Of a stretch of 64,000 nt of DNA, positions 26,123-34,966 are shown piece after piece. The position numbers were made by a program, and so were the translations under genes. The notes below the pieces were generated by a model. It did no database searches and was not told the DNA's origin. It was given only the letters and a program-made list of their open reading frames with translations. The DNA comes from Lachnospiraceae bacterium AC2029 (GTDB lineage: Bacteria > Bacillota > Clostridia > Lachnospirales > Lachnospiraceae). Every line of letters begins with the position of its first letter. Position 1 is the stretch's first letter. Location of the stretch: the NCBI GenBank assembly GCA_000703065.1, contig JNLK01000001.1, positions 3,618,001 through 3,682,000 on the forward strand, written 5' to 3'.

Positions 26123-26146
26123 AGAGCCCGGGACACCGGGCTCTTT
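26123..26146 (+). terminator. Terminator after the Nudix gene
   Basis: AGAGCCCGG-gaca-CCGGGCTCT then TT; strong stem, short T run. Confidence 0.75.
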
Positions 26147-26174
26147 CCATGAAAAAAAGCGCCGACAGGCAAAG

Positions 26175-27170
26175 ATGATACAGAGAAGGGATACGCCTTA
26201 CATGCTGAGCGATGAAGAATTAGATAAGATTCTTTCGGATATCAAGGAACAGAAAGAGAACCCCGCACCGGAGAAGCCCAAGACGGACCGTGCGGCTTAT
26301 TTTCGTTCTCAGATGGAAACTGCACGGAAGAGAAGGAAGAGGAATTTGGTCCTGAACATTCTTCTGGTGGTATTTGCCGTGATCTTCCTGGCCTCCGGGA
26401 TCTACCTGCTGAAGTACTACATGGACTCCCGGCAGAACAAAAAGCTGGTCAACAGTCTTAAGGAAATGATCGATGACAGCGGAAGCTTGGATCCGGGCGA
26501 GGATCCCGGATATACCACCTCGGACGCAAAGGTACCGGAATATGTTACGGTCGGTGACAAGAAGATCCAGCGGAAGTTCCGCAATCTGTATGAGAAGAAC
26601 AATGACTTTGTAGGCTGGCTCACCATCGAAGGAACCAGCGTGGATCTTCCGGTCATGTACACTCCGGACCAGGAACAGAAATATCTTCGTAAGAATTTCG
26701 AAGGAGATTATGCACTCGCAGGAACTCCCTTCATCGCCTCCGAATCCGATCCGGAGAAACCTACGACAAATGTGATCATTTACGGACATAACATGAAGGA
26801 CGGAAGCATGTTCTCCGACCTTCTGAAGTATAAGGACGAGGAGTTCTATCAGGAGCATAAGACCATCGAGTTCGATACCATCTATGACAACGGAACATAT
26901 GAGGTCATCGCCGCATTTCCGGGACAGGTCCTGAATGTGGGTGAGGAGGGCTTCCGCTACTACGCCTTCTACGAAGCGCATTCTGCAGAAGAGATGGACA
27001 CCTACGTCTCGGAGATAAAGAGCCGTTGCAGCTACACGATCCCTGCCACCGCATCCTACGGTGACCGACTGATCACCCTGTCCACCTGTGAAGACAGCGG
27101 AGCCAGTGAAGGCAAGCGTTACGTGGTGGTGGCAAGACGTATTCCGGACGATCAGGAAGAAGAGAAGTAG
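26175..27170 (+). CDS. srtB: Class B sortase
   Basis: Sortases attach proteins to the wall at a sorting motif. The 331-residue protein has a cytoplasmic basic region, one membrane helix (LVLNILLVVFAVIFLASGIYLL, about 55-77) and the sortase fold: FVGWLTIEGTSVDLPVMY, VIIYGHNMKDGSMF with catalytic His, LITLSTCEDSG with catalytic Cys, and RYVVVARR with catalytic Arg. The long region between strands beta6 and beta7 and WL(T/K)I opening point to class B. Start could be ATG 26175 or ATG 26202 (GAAGGGAT 9 bases upstream). No substrate gene is adjacent. Confidence 0.92.
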   Translation: MIQRRDTPYMLSDEELDKILSDIKEQKENPAPEKPKTDRAAYFRSQMETARKRRKRNLVLNILLVVFAVIFLASGIYLLKYYMDSRQNKKLVNSLKEMIDDSGSLDPGEDPGYTTSDAKVPEYVTVGDKKIQRKFRNLYEKNNDFVGWLTIEGTSVDLPVMYTPDQEQKYLRKNFEGDYALAGTPFIASESDPEKPTTNVIIYGHNMKDGSMFSDLLKYKDEEFYQEHKTIEFDTIYDNGTYEVIAAFPGQVLNVGEEGFRYYAFYEAHSAEEMDTYVSEIKSRCSYTIPATASYGDRLITLSTCEDSGASEGKRYVVVARRIPDDQEEEK

Positions 27171-27210
27171 GATTACGGCGGCATGTCCGCCCGGGACATT
27201 GAAACGGCAA

Positions 27211-27241
27211 TAAAAAAGGAACACCCTTGAAGATGTTCCTT
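27211..27241 (-). terminator. Terminator of tRNA-Leu (minus strand)
   Basis: Read on the minus strand, AAGGAACA (27234-27241) pairs with TGTTCCTT (27216-27223), then TTTTTT. It may also help stop the convergent sortase transcript. Confidence 0.75.
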
Positions 27242-27247
27242 ACAGTG

Positions 27248-27331
27248 TGCCGGCAGTGGGAATCGAACCCACACACGGTTACCCGTAACAGATTTTGAGT
27301 CTGTCTCGTCTGCCAGTTCCGACATGCCGGC
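27248..27331 (-). tRNA. tRNA-Leu(CAA)
   Basis: An 84-base class II tRNA on the minus strand. Acceptor GCCGGCA pairs with TGCCGGC, discriminator A as for leucine. The anticodon loop CTCAAAA gives CAA. A long variable arm (TACGGGTAACCGT) and T arm GTGGGTTCGATTCCCAC are present. CCA is not encoded. Confidence 0.95.
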
Positions 27332-27343
27332 TGACACTCCGTG

Positions 27344-27373
27344 ATTTTATCACAGAAGCCAATTGATTGTCAA
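27344..27373 (-). promoter_or_regulatory. Promoter of tRNA-Leu
   Basis: Consensus TTGACA on the minus strand (27368-27373), 18 bases, TAAAAT (27344-27349), 13 bases before the tRNA. It lies just upstream of the divergent small ORF at 27390. Confidence 0.6.
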
Positions 27374-27389
27374 CCGAGAGGAGATGTAT

Positions 27390-27617
27390 ATGTTTCAGAG
27401 TAAGAAAAGAAAGGAACTGGAGGGCGTGATCCGTCAGATCCGTGTGGACCTGGCGAACAATTACAAGGACAATGCCTTGGAGAATCTGAACACCCTGAAG
27501 CAGGAAACAGAAGCTGCCAATGCTTCCGGTGCTCTGAAGCCGAAAGAGGTGGATGAGCTGAAGAAGCTGATCGAGGAGTTCGATCATGATATTAAGAATT
27601 TCAAGCGAACCTACTAG
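27390..27617 (+). CDS. Small helical protein, unknown function
   Basis: The 75-residue product (MFQSKKRKELEGVIRQIRVD...) is highly charged and predicted fully helical, without membrane segments. ATG 27390 is preferred because GAGAGGAG lies 6 bases upstream; earlier in-frame TTG and ATG codons overlap that site. It stands 48 bases before galT and may be co-transcribed with it. I recognise no family; similar small charged proteins are often hypothetical in Lachnospiraceae. Confidence 0.7.
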   Translation: MFQSKKRKELEGVIRQIRVDLANNYKDNALENLNTLKQETEAANASGALKPKEVDELKKLIEEFDHDIKNFKRTY

Positions 27618-27665
27618 AAACGCTCCACTCTCTGTCAGGAATAAAATCTACGAGGAGGAAACTGT

Positions 27666-29207
27666 ATGGAAAACCTCAGCAAATACATAGATCAACTGAT
27701 CCGTTACGGCCTCACCCATGAACTGCTGGAGAAAGAGGATGTGATCTACACCAGAAACCGTCTGCTCCATCTGTTCCGGGAGGATGAGTACATTCCGTCG
27801 GACATTTCATCAGATACTGTCGAAGAGCCGTCGGTGGAGGCAGATCCATCCGAAAAGTCGGAGGATCTGGAGACGATTCTTTCGAAGCTGCTGGATATCG
27901 CCGTGGAACGTGGACTCTGCGAAGATTCCGTGACCTACCGGGATCTCTTTGACACAGAGATCATGAATATCCTTCTTCCGAGGCCCTCCGAGGTTTCGAA
28001 GACCTTCTGGGAGAAGTATAAGGAATCACCGGAAACGGCGACACAGTACTACTATGACCTCAGCAGGGCGTCCGATTATATCCGTACCTACCGGGTGAAG
28101 AAGGATCTTCGCTGGAAGGTGGACAGCGAATTCGGAAAGATCGACATTTCCATCAACCTTTCCAAGCCGGAGAAGGATCCGAAGGCAATCGCCGCTGCCG
28201 GAAAGGCCAAAGCCTCCGGCTATCCGAAATGTCTGTTATGTATGGAAAATGAAGGGTATGCCGGCAGGGTAAACCATCCGGGCAGGGCAAATCACAGGAT
28301 CATTCCGCTGACGGTCAACGGAACGGAATGGGGACTTCAGTACTCACCGTATGTTTATTACAATGAACACTGCATCCTGCTGAACCAGCAGCATGTACCC
28401 ATGAAGATCGAGAAGGACACCTTCCGGAAGCTTCTGGATTTTGTAAGACAGTTTCCGCATTACATCATAGGCAGCAATGCAGACCTTCCCATCGTGGGCG
28501 GTTCCATTCTGTCACATGATCATTATCAGGGCGGACACTACACCTTCCCCATGGCGGAGGCACCCATGGAGACGGAGCTTGTGATCCCGGGCTATGAGGA
28601 CGTGGAAGCAGGGATCGTCCGCTGGCCCCTGTCGGTGATCCGCATCTGTTCGAAGGACATTGCCAGACTGATCGATCTGGCGGATCACATTCTGGGCTGC
28701 TGGAGATCCTACAGCGATCCCTCGGTGGAAATCCTTTCCGAAACAGCAGGCGTACCGCATAATACCATCACGCCCATCGCCCGCTGCAGAAACGGAGTCT
28801 ACGAACTGGATCTGACGCTGCGTAACAACCGCACCACAGAGGACAGACCTTTGGGGCTGTTCCATCCCGGCCCGGTCTATCATCATATCAAGAAGGAAAA
28901 TATCGGCCTTATCGAGGTCATGGGCCTTGCGATCCTGCCTGCTCGCCTGAAGCAGGAGATCTTTGTGGAGCTCCGTGAGGCATTGCTTACGGACAAAGAT
29001 CTGATGGCAACGGATACACTGAAGAGTCATGCTGCCTGGGCAGAACAGCTCAGGGTGAAATACAGTCCCTTTGACGAGAAGACCATCGACCGGATCCTGA
29101 TGCAGGAGGTGGGAAATGTATTCGTGGGCGTTCTTTTGGACGCCGGAGTCTTCAAACGTGATCCAAAGGGGAAGGAAGCATTCCTTCGCTTTACGGAAAA
29201 GCTTTGA
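27666..29207 (+). CDS. galT: UDP-glucose-hexose-1-phosphate uridylyltransferase (Firmicute GalT2 type)
   Basis: GalT exchanges UMP between UDP-glucose and galactose 1-phosphate in the Leloir pathway. The 513-residue size and the spaced sequence GYPKCLLCMENEGYAGR, NHRIIPL and GGSILSHDHYQGG (HxH nucleotidylation site; active histidine) fit the long GalT family 2 of Firmicutes, unlike the 350-residue proteobacterial type. An acidic low-complexity insertion (about residues 45-68) is unusual. Ribosome site GAGGAGGAAACTGT. Directly followed by galE. Confidence 0.93.
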   Translation: MENLSKYIDQLIRYGLTHELLEKEDVIYTRNRLLHLFREDEYIPSDISSDTVEEPSVEADPSEKSEDLETILSKLLDIAVERGLCEDSVTYRDLFDTEIMNILLPRPSEVSKTFWEKYKESPETATQYYYDLSRASDYIRTYRVKKDLRWKVDSEFGKIDISINLSKPEKDPKAIAAAGKAKASGYPKCLLCMENEGYAGRVNHPGRANHRIIPLTVNGTEWGLQYSPYVYYNEHCILLNQQHVPMKIEKDTFRKLLDFVRQFPHYIIGSNADLPIVGGSILSHDHYQGGHYTFPMAEAPMETELVIPGYEDVEAGIVRWPLSVIRICSKDIARLIDLADHILGCWRSYSDPSVEILSETAGVPHNTITPIARCRNGVYELDLTLRNNRTTEDRPLGLFHPGPVYHHIKKENIGLIEVMGLAILPARLKQEIFVELREALLTDKDLMATDTLKSHAAWAEQLRVKYSPFDEKTIDRILMQEVGNVFVGVLLDAGVFKRDPKGKEAFLRFTEKL

Positions 29208-29255
29208 TACCATACTGAAAACAATATGAATTTATGATAAGAGAGGAGATTCCCT

Positions 29256-30269
29256 ATGAAAATCTTAGTCAGCGGCGGAACCGGTTACATCGGTTCTCAT
29301 ACCTGCGTTGAACTGCTTCAAAGCGGCCACGAGGTAGTGGTCTTTGATAACCTGTACAACTCCAGAGAAGAGGTTGTGGACAGGATCAAAAAGATCACAG
29401 GCAAGGACCTGACCTTTTATAAGGCTGATATGCTGGACCCCGATTCCATGCGTCCCATCTTTGAAGAGCACACATTTGACTGTGTGATCCATTTTGCAGG
29501 TCTGAAGGCAGTGGGAGAGTCCGTAGCCAAGCCGCTCATGTACTATGAGAACAATATCGCAGGCACTCTGAACCTGTGCAAGCTGATGAATGAGTTTGGC
29601 TGCAAGCGGATCATTTTCTCCTCCTCGGCAACCGTATACGGCAATCCCAAAACCGTTCCCATCACGGAGGATTTTCCGCTTTCCACAACGAATCCCTACG
29701 GTTCCACGAAGCTGATGCTGGAGCAGATCCTGACGGATTTCACCGTTGCGGATCCGGAGTGGTCCGTGGTACTGCTTCGTTACTTCAATCCCATCGGTGC
29801 CCATGAGAGCGGAATGCTGGGTGAGGTTCCCAACGGGATCCCCAACAATCTGATGCCCTACATCATGCAGGTAGCAGTCGGTAAGCTTCCGGAGCTGGGC
29901 GTCTTCGGAAATGACTATGATACTCATGACGGAACCGGCGTACGCGACTACATTCATGTGGTTGACCTGGCAAAGGGCCATGTCTGCGCCGTGGATAAGG
30001 TCATGAGTACGGAAGGAACCAACATTTATAACCTGGGAACCGGAACCGGTTACAGCGTTCTTGATATCGTTCATGCCTTTGAGGCCGCAAACGACCTTAA
30101 GATCCCGTATCAGATCAAGCCCCGCCGTCCCGGCGATGTGCCTGTCTGTTATGCAAATCCGAAGAAGGCCAAGGATGAGCTGGGCTGGGAAGCCAAGTTC
30201 GATCTGGAACGGATGTGCAAGGATTCCTGGCGCTTTGCCCAGGCTTATGAGAAAGAGAACCGCAATTAA
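29256..30269 (+). CDS. galE: UDP-glucose 4-epimerase
   Basis: It interconverts UDP-galactose and UDP-glucose, partnering galT. The 337-residue SDR protein has the NAD motif [17 protein letters not shown], the substrate serines in [10 protein letters not shown], the catalytic NPYGSTK (YxxxK) and RYFNPIGAH. Length and order are standard. Start follows AGAGAGGAGATTCCCT. galK is not in the window. Confidence 0.97.
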   Translation: MKILVSGGTGYIGSHTCVELLQSGHEVVVFDNLYNSREEVVDRIKKITGKDLTFYKADMLDPDSMRPIFEEHTFDCVIHFAGLKAVGESVAKPLMYYENNIAGTLNLCKLMNEFGCKRIIFSSSATVYGNPKTVPITEDFPLSTTNPYGSTKLMLEQILTDFTVADPEWSVVLLRYFNPIGAHESGMLGEVPNGIPNNLMPYIMQVAVGKLPELGVFGNDYDTHDGTGVRDYIHVVDLAKGHVCAVDKVMSTEGTNIYNLGTGTGYSVLDIVHAFEAANDLKIPYQIKPRRPGDVPVCYANPKKAKDELGWEAKFDLERMCKDSWRFAQAYEKENRN

Positions 30270-30279
30270 GGAATAAGTT

Positions 30280-31323
30280 ATGACCGACAGAAACAGAGAA
30301 CGATATAAAAAAAGGATGAGGCAGCTGATCCTTGTTTACACAGTGATCACCATCATCGTAGGATCCTTTCTGACCCTGCTTTTGATGAACGCATTCTCGG
30401 ACAAGAAGAAATTCCGGGACGAGGGGATCACCGCATTCGGACAGGGCAACTATACCGAGGCCGAGGCATCCTTCCAAAAGAGTCTGAACGAATCGCAGTG
30501 GTTCACAGGCTCCATGGATCTGGATACCAGGATGTATCTGGGTGCCTGCTATCTTCGTGAAGGAAAATATGATGATGCGGCGAAATGCTACAAAACCGTT
30601 GAAGATGACAACAACGGAGCCGTAGATGAGGATCTGCTTCATTCCATGATAGACACGGCCGACGCCATGAGTGATATCTCCGCGATCCGTACAGGTCAGG
30701 TTCCCGTGGATGACACCTGGATCGAGCAGCTCTTACAGAAGGCAGAGAATCAGCCCTATGTATATCTTTGTATCGCATCCGTCTACAACGAACGGGGTGA
30801 TACCGAGTCGGCAGGAAAGCTGCTGGAGAAATATCTGGCCGTCCGTCCCGTGAACACCTATGTGGCATATGAGCTCTCGGCGGCATATATCAATCAGGGT
30901 AAGACCGCAGAGGCCACCGACATGATCAACAAGGGACTGTCCTCCGTCGACGGAACCTTTGCGGATCTTCTGAAATACAATCAGGCGATCCTGAAGGAAA
31001 TGGAAGGTGATTTCCAAACTGCATTCAGCATGCTGGAGGAGCTGTGCAAACAGTATCCGGACAATGCCGATATGAAGAGGGAGTATGATTTCCTCTACAC
31101 AAGGCTGAATATCAATGAAACACCTGTCAATCCCTACACGGATGCAATGTCCGAGGAAGAGATCGCCCGTGCGAAGGCTCAGGCCGAGGCGGAGGCCGCA
31201 ACCGAAGGGGAAACAACCGAGGCAGGTGATACCGACGGTTCCCAGGATGGAGAGACCGGTGATCCCTCTGACGGCGAAAACGGTGATTCCTCTAACGGAG
31301 AGACCGGTGATTCAGGAAACTAA
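30280..31323 (+). CDS. Membrane-anchored tetratricopeptide-repeat protein
   Basis: The 347-residue protein has a basic cytoplasmic start, one membrane helix (LILVYTVITIIVGSFLTLLLM, about 13-33), then TPR units in an exported domain (for example FRDEGITAFGQGNYTEAEAS, AKCYKT, YNERGDTESAGKLLEKYL, AYINQGKTAEATDMINKG), and an acidic Glu/Gly/Asp/Ser tail with NGETGDS repeats from about residue 300. Probably a scaffold at the cell surface. Ten bases after galE. No specific function recognised. Confidence 0.78.
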   Translation: MTDRNRERYKKRMRQLILVYTVITIIVGSFLTLLLMNAFSDKKKFRDEGITAFGQGNYTEAEASFQKSLNESQWFTGSMDLDTRMYLGACYLREGKYDDAAKCYKTVEDDNNGAVDEDLLHSMIDTADAMSDISAIRTGQVPVDDTWIEQLLQKAENQPYVYLCIASVYNERGDTESAGKLLEKYLAVRPVNTYVAYELSAAYINQGKTAEATDMINKGLSSVDGTFADLLKYNQAILKEMEGDFQTAFSMLEELCKQYPDNADMKREYDFLYTRLNINETPVNPYTDAMSEEEIARAKAQAEAEAATEGETTEAGDTDGSQDGETGDPSDGENGDSSNGETGDSGN

Positions 31324-31358
31324 GATTACAGTCACATCTCAGACGGAGAAGATCAGCA

Positions 31359-32771
31359 ATGGCAGGGAAAGCACTTCCGGAACAATTTAAGAACAGGCTT
31401 CTGACCATGCTCGGTGAGGACGATCTTTCCGCATATGAGACCTGTCTTCAACAGCCTATGGAGCATGGCCTTCGTGTGAATACGGGACGGATGTCCATAG
31501 ATGAATTCCGTAAACTGTCCCCCTGGAAGCTGGAACTGATCCCTTGGTGTTCCTCAGGCTTTTACCTTGGAGAGGACGCCATAAAGGATCCACCCTCCAG
31601 GCATCCGCTGTATTATGCCGGCGCCTACTATCTGCAGGAGCCCAGCGCCATGCTTCCGGCAGCGGCACTGCCCGTGGAACCGGGAGACCGGGTCCTGGAT
31701 CTCTGCGCTGCGCCGGGTGGTAAATCCACGGCATTGGCGGAGAAGCTACAGGGTCGCGGAGTCCTTGTATGTAATGACATTTCAGCGACCCGGGCAAAAG
31801 CTCTAATCAAGAATCTGGAACTTTTCGGAGTGACAAATGCCATCGTGACAGCGGAAATGCCGGAACGTCTGGCGGGTGTATTTCGGGGCTATTTCGATAA
31901 GATCCTGATCGACGCTCCCTGCTCGGGAGAAGGCATGTTCCGTAAGTCCTCCGCCATGGTGAATGACTGGACGCCGGAAAAGCCGGCGGAATATGCAGCG
32001 CTTCAAAGAGAGATCCTGTCCCATGCGATCCGCATGCTGAGACCCGGGGGTATGCTGCTGTATTCCACCTGTACCTATGCTCCCGAAGAGGACGAAGGCT
32101 CCGTACAGTATCTTCTGGAACTTCCGGAGGCTGTGGAGCTTGGGCTGGAGCTTTGTGATATCCCTTTCTGTGAAGGCTTTCTTCCGGGAAATCCGGACTG
32201 GATCTCCGACGGGTCGCCGGAGCTTTCCAAAGCGGTTCATATGTTCCCTCACCGGCTTCGGGGAGAGGGGCATTTTGCGGCCCTGTTCCGCAGCACAGCA
32301 TCGGCAGCGACGGAAAGAAGAACAAGAGAACCGATATCCCTGAATCCTTCAAAATACCCGGAATTCCTCGAATTCACAAAGGAACTGCACATGACATTGG
32401 ACCCCGGCCGTCTGACCGGACAGCAAGGATACCTTTCATACCTGCCTGAGATTCCGGATCTTCCGAGACTTGCGGGTCTCCGGGTCCTCCGGAGCGGACT
32501 GTTCCTCGGAGAATGTAAGAAGAACCGGTTTGAACCTTCGCAGGCCCTGGCCATGACCCTGGGCAGGGACACCTATGACAACTGCCTGGAGCTTGAAGAG
32601 GGAGATGCCAGGATCATTAAATACCTGCGGGGTGAAACCCTGGAATATGAGGACGGGGAGGCCCGGAACGGACGCCTTCTGGTAACCTATGCAGGGCTTC
32701 CGTTGGGATTCGGAAAAGCAAATGCCGGCAGGATCAAGAACAACTATCTGCCCGGCTGGAGGATGAATTAA
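31359..32771 (+). CDS. RsmF-like rRNA cytosine C5-methyltransferase (RsmB/NOP family)
   Basis: It is a SAM-dependent methyltransferase, by family making m5C in 16S rRNA. In 470 residues it shows the NOP2/Sun core: YLQEPSAMLPAAAL, SAM motif VLDLCAAPGGKSTALAEKL, DAPCSGEGMFRK with the first catalytic Cys, and LLYSTCTYAPEEDE with the nucleophilic Cys. A C-terminal RsmF/PUA-like region follows (from about 340). Position modified (for example C1407) is not decidable. Shares one base with the next gene. Confidence 0.88.
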   Translation: MAGKALPEQFKNRLLTMLGEDDLSAYETCLQQPMEHGLRVNTGRMSIDEFRKLSPWKLELIPWCSSGFYLGEDAIKDPPSRHPLYYAGAYYLQEPSAMLPAAALPVEPGDRVLDLCAAPGGKSTALAEKLQGRGVLVCNDISATRAKALIKNLELFGVTNAIVTAEMPERLAGVFRGYFDKILIDAPCSGEGMFRKSSAMVNDWTPEKPAEYAALQREILSHAIRMLRPGGMLLYSTCTYAPEEDEGSVQYLLELPEAVELGLELCDIPFCEGFLPGNPDWISDGSPELSKAVHMFPHRLRGEGHFAALFRSTASAATERRTREPISLNPSKYPEFLEFTKELHMTLDPGRLTGQQGYLSYLPEIPDLPRLAGLRVLRSGLFLGECKKNRFEPSQALAMTLGRDTYDNCLELEEGDARIIKYLRGETLEYEDGEARNGRLLVTYAGLPLGFGKANAGRIKNNYLPGWRMN

Positions 32772-33337
32772 TGACAGCTAAAGGAAACTACGGATATGCA
32801 AAAAGCCTGAAGAGAAAACGGATGCTTCTCATGCTGGCATGCTTTGTATTTATTATGGCGGACGTTCTGGTCAGTCTGATCTTCTTCCAGACAAAGAAGA
32901 CTCTTTTTGTGGTACTGGCCTGCGTCATGGCCATTCCCTTTGCCAAGAATCTGATCGGTTACCTGATGGTGATCAAATGTGAGCCCCTGTCCAACGAGGA
33001 CTATGAGAAGGCCGAGGAGATCGCAAAGGAACGGGATACCATTTTCGCATATGATATTTCCGTTACGGCATCCGAGGGAGTTCTGTTCTATCCCTGTGTG
33101 GCTGTCTATAACAATAACGTGATCGGACTGCTTCAGCCCGGTCAGAATCAGAAAAAGAAGGATGCCGTGAATTATCTGAAAATGGTTCAGCAGGGAACGC
33201 CCACAAAACCCAGAGTGGTGGTTGTGGATTCCCTTAAGGAAATGAAGAGGGAACTGGATCGCCTGAATCCTCCGAAGGAGGATCAGATCCAGGCGGATAT
33301 CAGGATAGCAGAACGTTTGCTGGAATTGGGGTTCTGA
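32771..33337 (+). CDS. Two-helix membrane protein, unknown function
   Basis: The 188-residue protein has a basic N-terminus, a hairpin of two membrane helices (about 19-38 and 44-66) and a soluble domain of about 120 residues (CEPLSNEDYEKAEEIAKERD ... AERLLELGF) with alternating strands and helices, presumably cytoplasmic. It is translationally coupled to the RsmF-like gene (TAATG) and one base from the pseudouridine synthase gene, so its role may be tied to RNA processing, but I do not recognise a family. Confidence 0.7.
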   Translation: MTAKGNYGYAKSLKRKRMLLMLACFVFIMADVLVSLIFFQTKKTLFVVLACVMAIPFAKNLIGYLMVIKCEPLSNEDYEKAEEIAKERDTIFAYDISVTASEGVLFYPCVAVYNNNVIGLLQPGQNQKKKDAVNYLKMVQQGTPTKPRVVVVDSLKEMKRELDRLNPPKEDQIQADIRIAERLLELGF

Positions 33338-33338
33338 T

Positions 33339-34376
33339 ATGAGAGAGATTACGATAGGCAAAAATGAAGCAGGACAGAAGCTGAAGAAATTCTGTTTCTA
33401 TTACTTTAAGGGAGTTCCCCAAAGCTTTACCTTTAAGATGCTCAGAAAGAAGAACATCCTTCTGAACGATAAGAAGGCCAACGGAGACGAGATGCTGATC
33501 GAGGGAGACCGGGTGCAGCTTTATTTTTCGGAAGAGACTCTGGATTCTCTCCGGAAGGAAGCAACTGCAAAGCAGCTCCCGAAGCTTTCGGACTATCCCT
33601 GGTTTACAAAGGACCGGGTGCTTTATGAGGATGATGATATGCTCATCCTGGACAAGCCCTTCGGCGTTCTGACCCAGAAGGCCACGGCGAAGGACAGTTC
33701 CGTCAATGACGGCGTTCTTGCGTACCTTCTGGATGAGGGTTCCGTCACACCCGAGAGTCTCGATACCTTCCGTCCTTCGGTATGTAACCGTCTGGACCGG
33801 AATACCAGCGGGATCATTGCCGCCTCCAAATCCAAGCAGGGCGCCAGGGAGCTTACGAAGCTCTTCCGTGAGACCGACGGACGTACCACACAGAAGATTT
33901 ATCTGACGGTGGTACATGGCGACTGCAATCTGAAGGGCCATTTTGACCGGCTGAACTATGTGAAGTCCAGAAACGGAAATCAGGCCTTTGTATGGATGCG
34001 GGGAGCCCGTCGTCCGAAGGATACACTGAGGTACGGCGAACCGGAACAGATCTGGACGGAAATGTATCCGCTGGCTTATCAGAAGGAGAAGGACATCACC
34101 CTGATGCTGTGCCGTCTGCATACCGGAAAGTCCCATCAGATCCGTGTTACCATGCAGCATTACGGTTTCCCGGTGGCAGGAGATCCAAAGTACGGAGATC
34201 CGGTGCGGAATGCCAGACTGGATCCCGGGCTCAGCGGACAGATCCTGCACGCCTACCAGCTTCGTCTGCCAAACGGCGAGGTGGTCCGTTCCCGGATACC
34301 GGAACGGATCCTGAAATATTTTCCCGATGCGGAGAAGAAGGCACTGGAGCGGATCAAAAAGATCACACAGGGTTAG
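33339..34376 (+). CDS. RluA-family pseudouridine synthase
   Basis: The 345-residue protein isomerises uridines in rRNA (or tRNA). An N-terminal S4-like domain (about 1-65) precedes the catalytic domain: LILDKPFGVLTQK, the signature NRLDRNTSGIIAASK with catalytic Asp, GKSHQIRVTMQHYGFPVAGD, and HAYQLRLP. The S4-first order and divergence from RluD suggest RluC-like. It starts 2 bases after the preceding stop. Confidence 0.9.
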   Translation: MREITIGKNEAGQKLKKFCFYYFKGVPQSFTFKMLRKKNILLNDKKANGDEMLIEGDRVQLYFSEETLDSLRKEATAKQLPKLSDYPWFTKDRVLYEDDDMLILDKPFGVLTQKATAKDSSVNDGVLAYLLDEGSVTPESLDTFRPSVCNRLDRNTSGIIAASKSKQGARELTKLFRETDGRTTQKIYLTVVHGDCNLKGHFDRLNYVKSRNGNQAFVWMRGARRPKDTLRYGEPEQIWTEMYPLAYQKEKDITLMLCRLHTGKSHQIRVTMQHYGFPVAGDPKYGDPVRNARLDPGLSGQILHAYQLRLPNGEVVRSRIPERILKYFPDAEKKALERIKKITQG

Positions 34377-34393
34377 GATAGAAGGAGTATAAG

Positions 34394-34951
34394 GTGGCAA
34401 CATGGAATTCCAGAGGTCTCAGAGGCAGCGGCCTGGAGGACCTGATCAACGCCACAAATGAATATTACCGGATGCACGGACTGGCGCTGGTACAGAAGAT
34501 CCCAACGCCCATTACTCCCGTGAAGTTCGACAAGGAACAGCGAAGGATCACCGATGCCTATTTCGAGAAGGATTCCACCGTGGATTACATCGGCGTGGTA
34601 CAGGGGATCCCCGTTTGCTTTGATGCCAAGGAGAGCAAGACGGACACCTTCTCTCTCAGGAACATCCATGAGCACCAGTACCGGTTTATGAAGGATTTTG
34701 AGGCCCAGGGAGGGATTTCCTTCCTGATGCTGCATTTTACCATGAGAAATGACCTCTACTACATGACGTTTGAAGAACTGACCAAACTCCTGAAACGGGT
34801 GGAAGAGGGACATCCCAACAATGTGAAATACATGGAACTGCAGGATGAATTCTTCCTGAAGCCACAGGGAGGAGCACTGGTTCCGTATCTAAAGGGATTG
34901 GAGAAGGATCTTGCCATACGCGACGAAAGAGAAGCCGAGGCAGAAGAATAA
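34394..34951 (+). CDS. recU: Holliday junction resolvase RecU
   Basis: RecU cuts four-way junctions in Firmicutes and cooperates with RuvAB (18.2-19.8 kb). The 185-residue protein shows NSRGLRGSGLEDLINATNEYY, the endonuclease core TVDYIGVVQGIPVCFDAKE (acidic metal ligands and Lys) and HEHQYRFMKDFEAQGGISF. Start is GTG after GAAGGAGTATAA. In Bacillus recU pairs with ponA; here it precedes nadE. Confidence 0.93.
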   Translation: MATWNSRGLRGSGLEDLINATNEYYRMHGLALVQKIPTPITPVKFDKEQRRITDAYFEKDSTVDYIGVVQGIPVCFDAKESKTDTFSLRNIHEHQYRFMKDFEAQGGISFLMLHFTMRNDLYYMTFEELTKLLKRVEEGHPNNVKYMELQDEFFLKPQGGALVPYLKGLEKDLAIRDEREAEAEE

Positions 34952-34966
34952 GAACGGAGGTTATGC

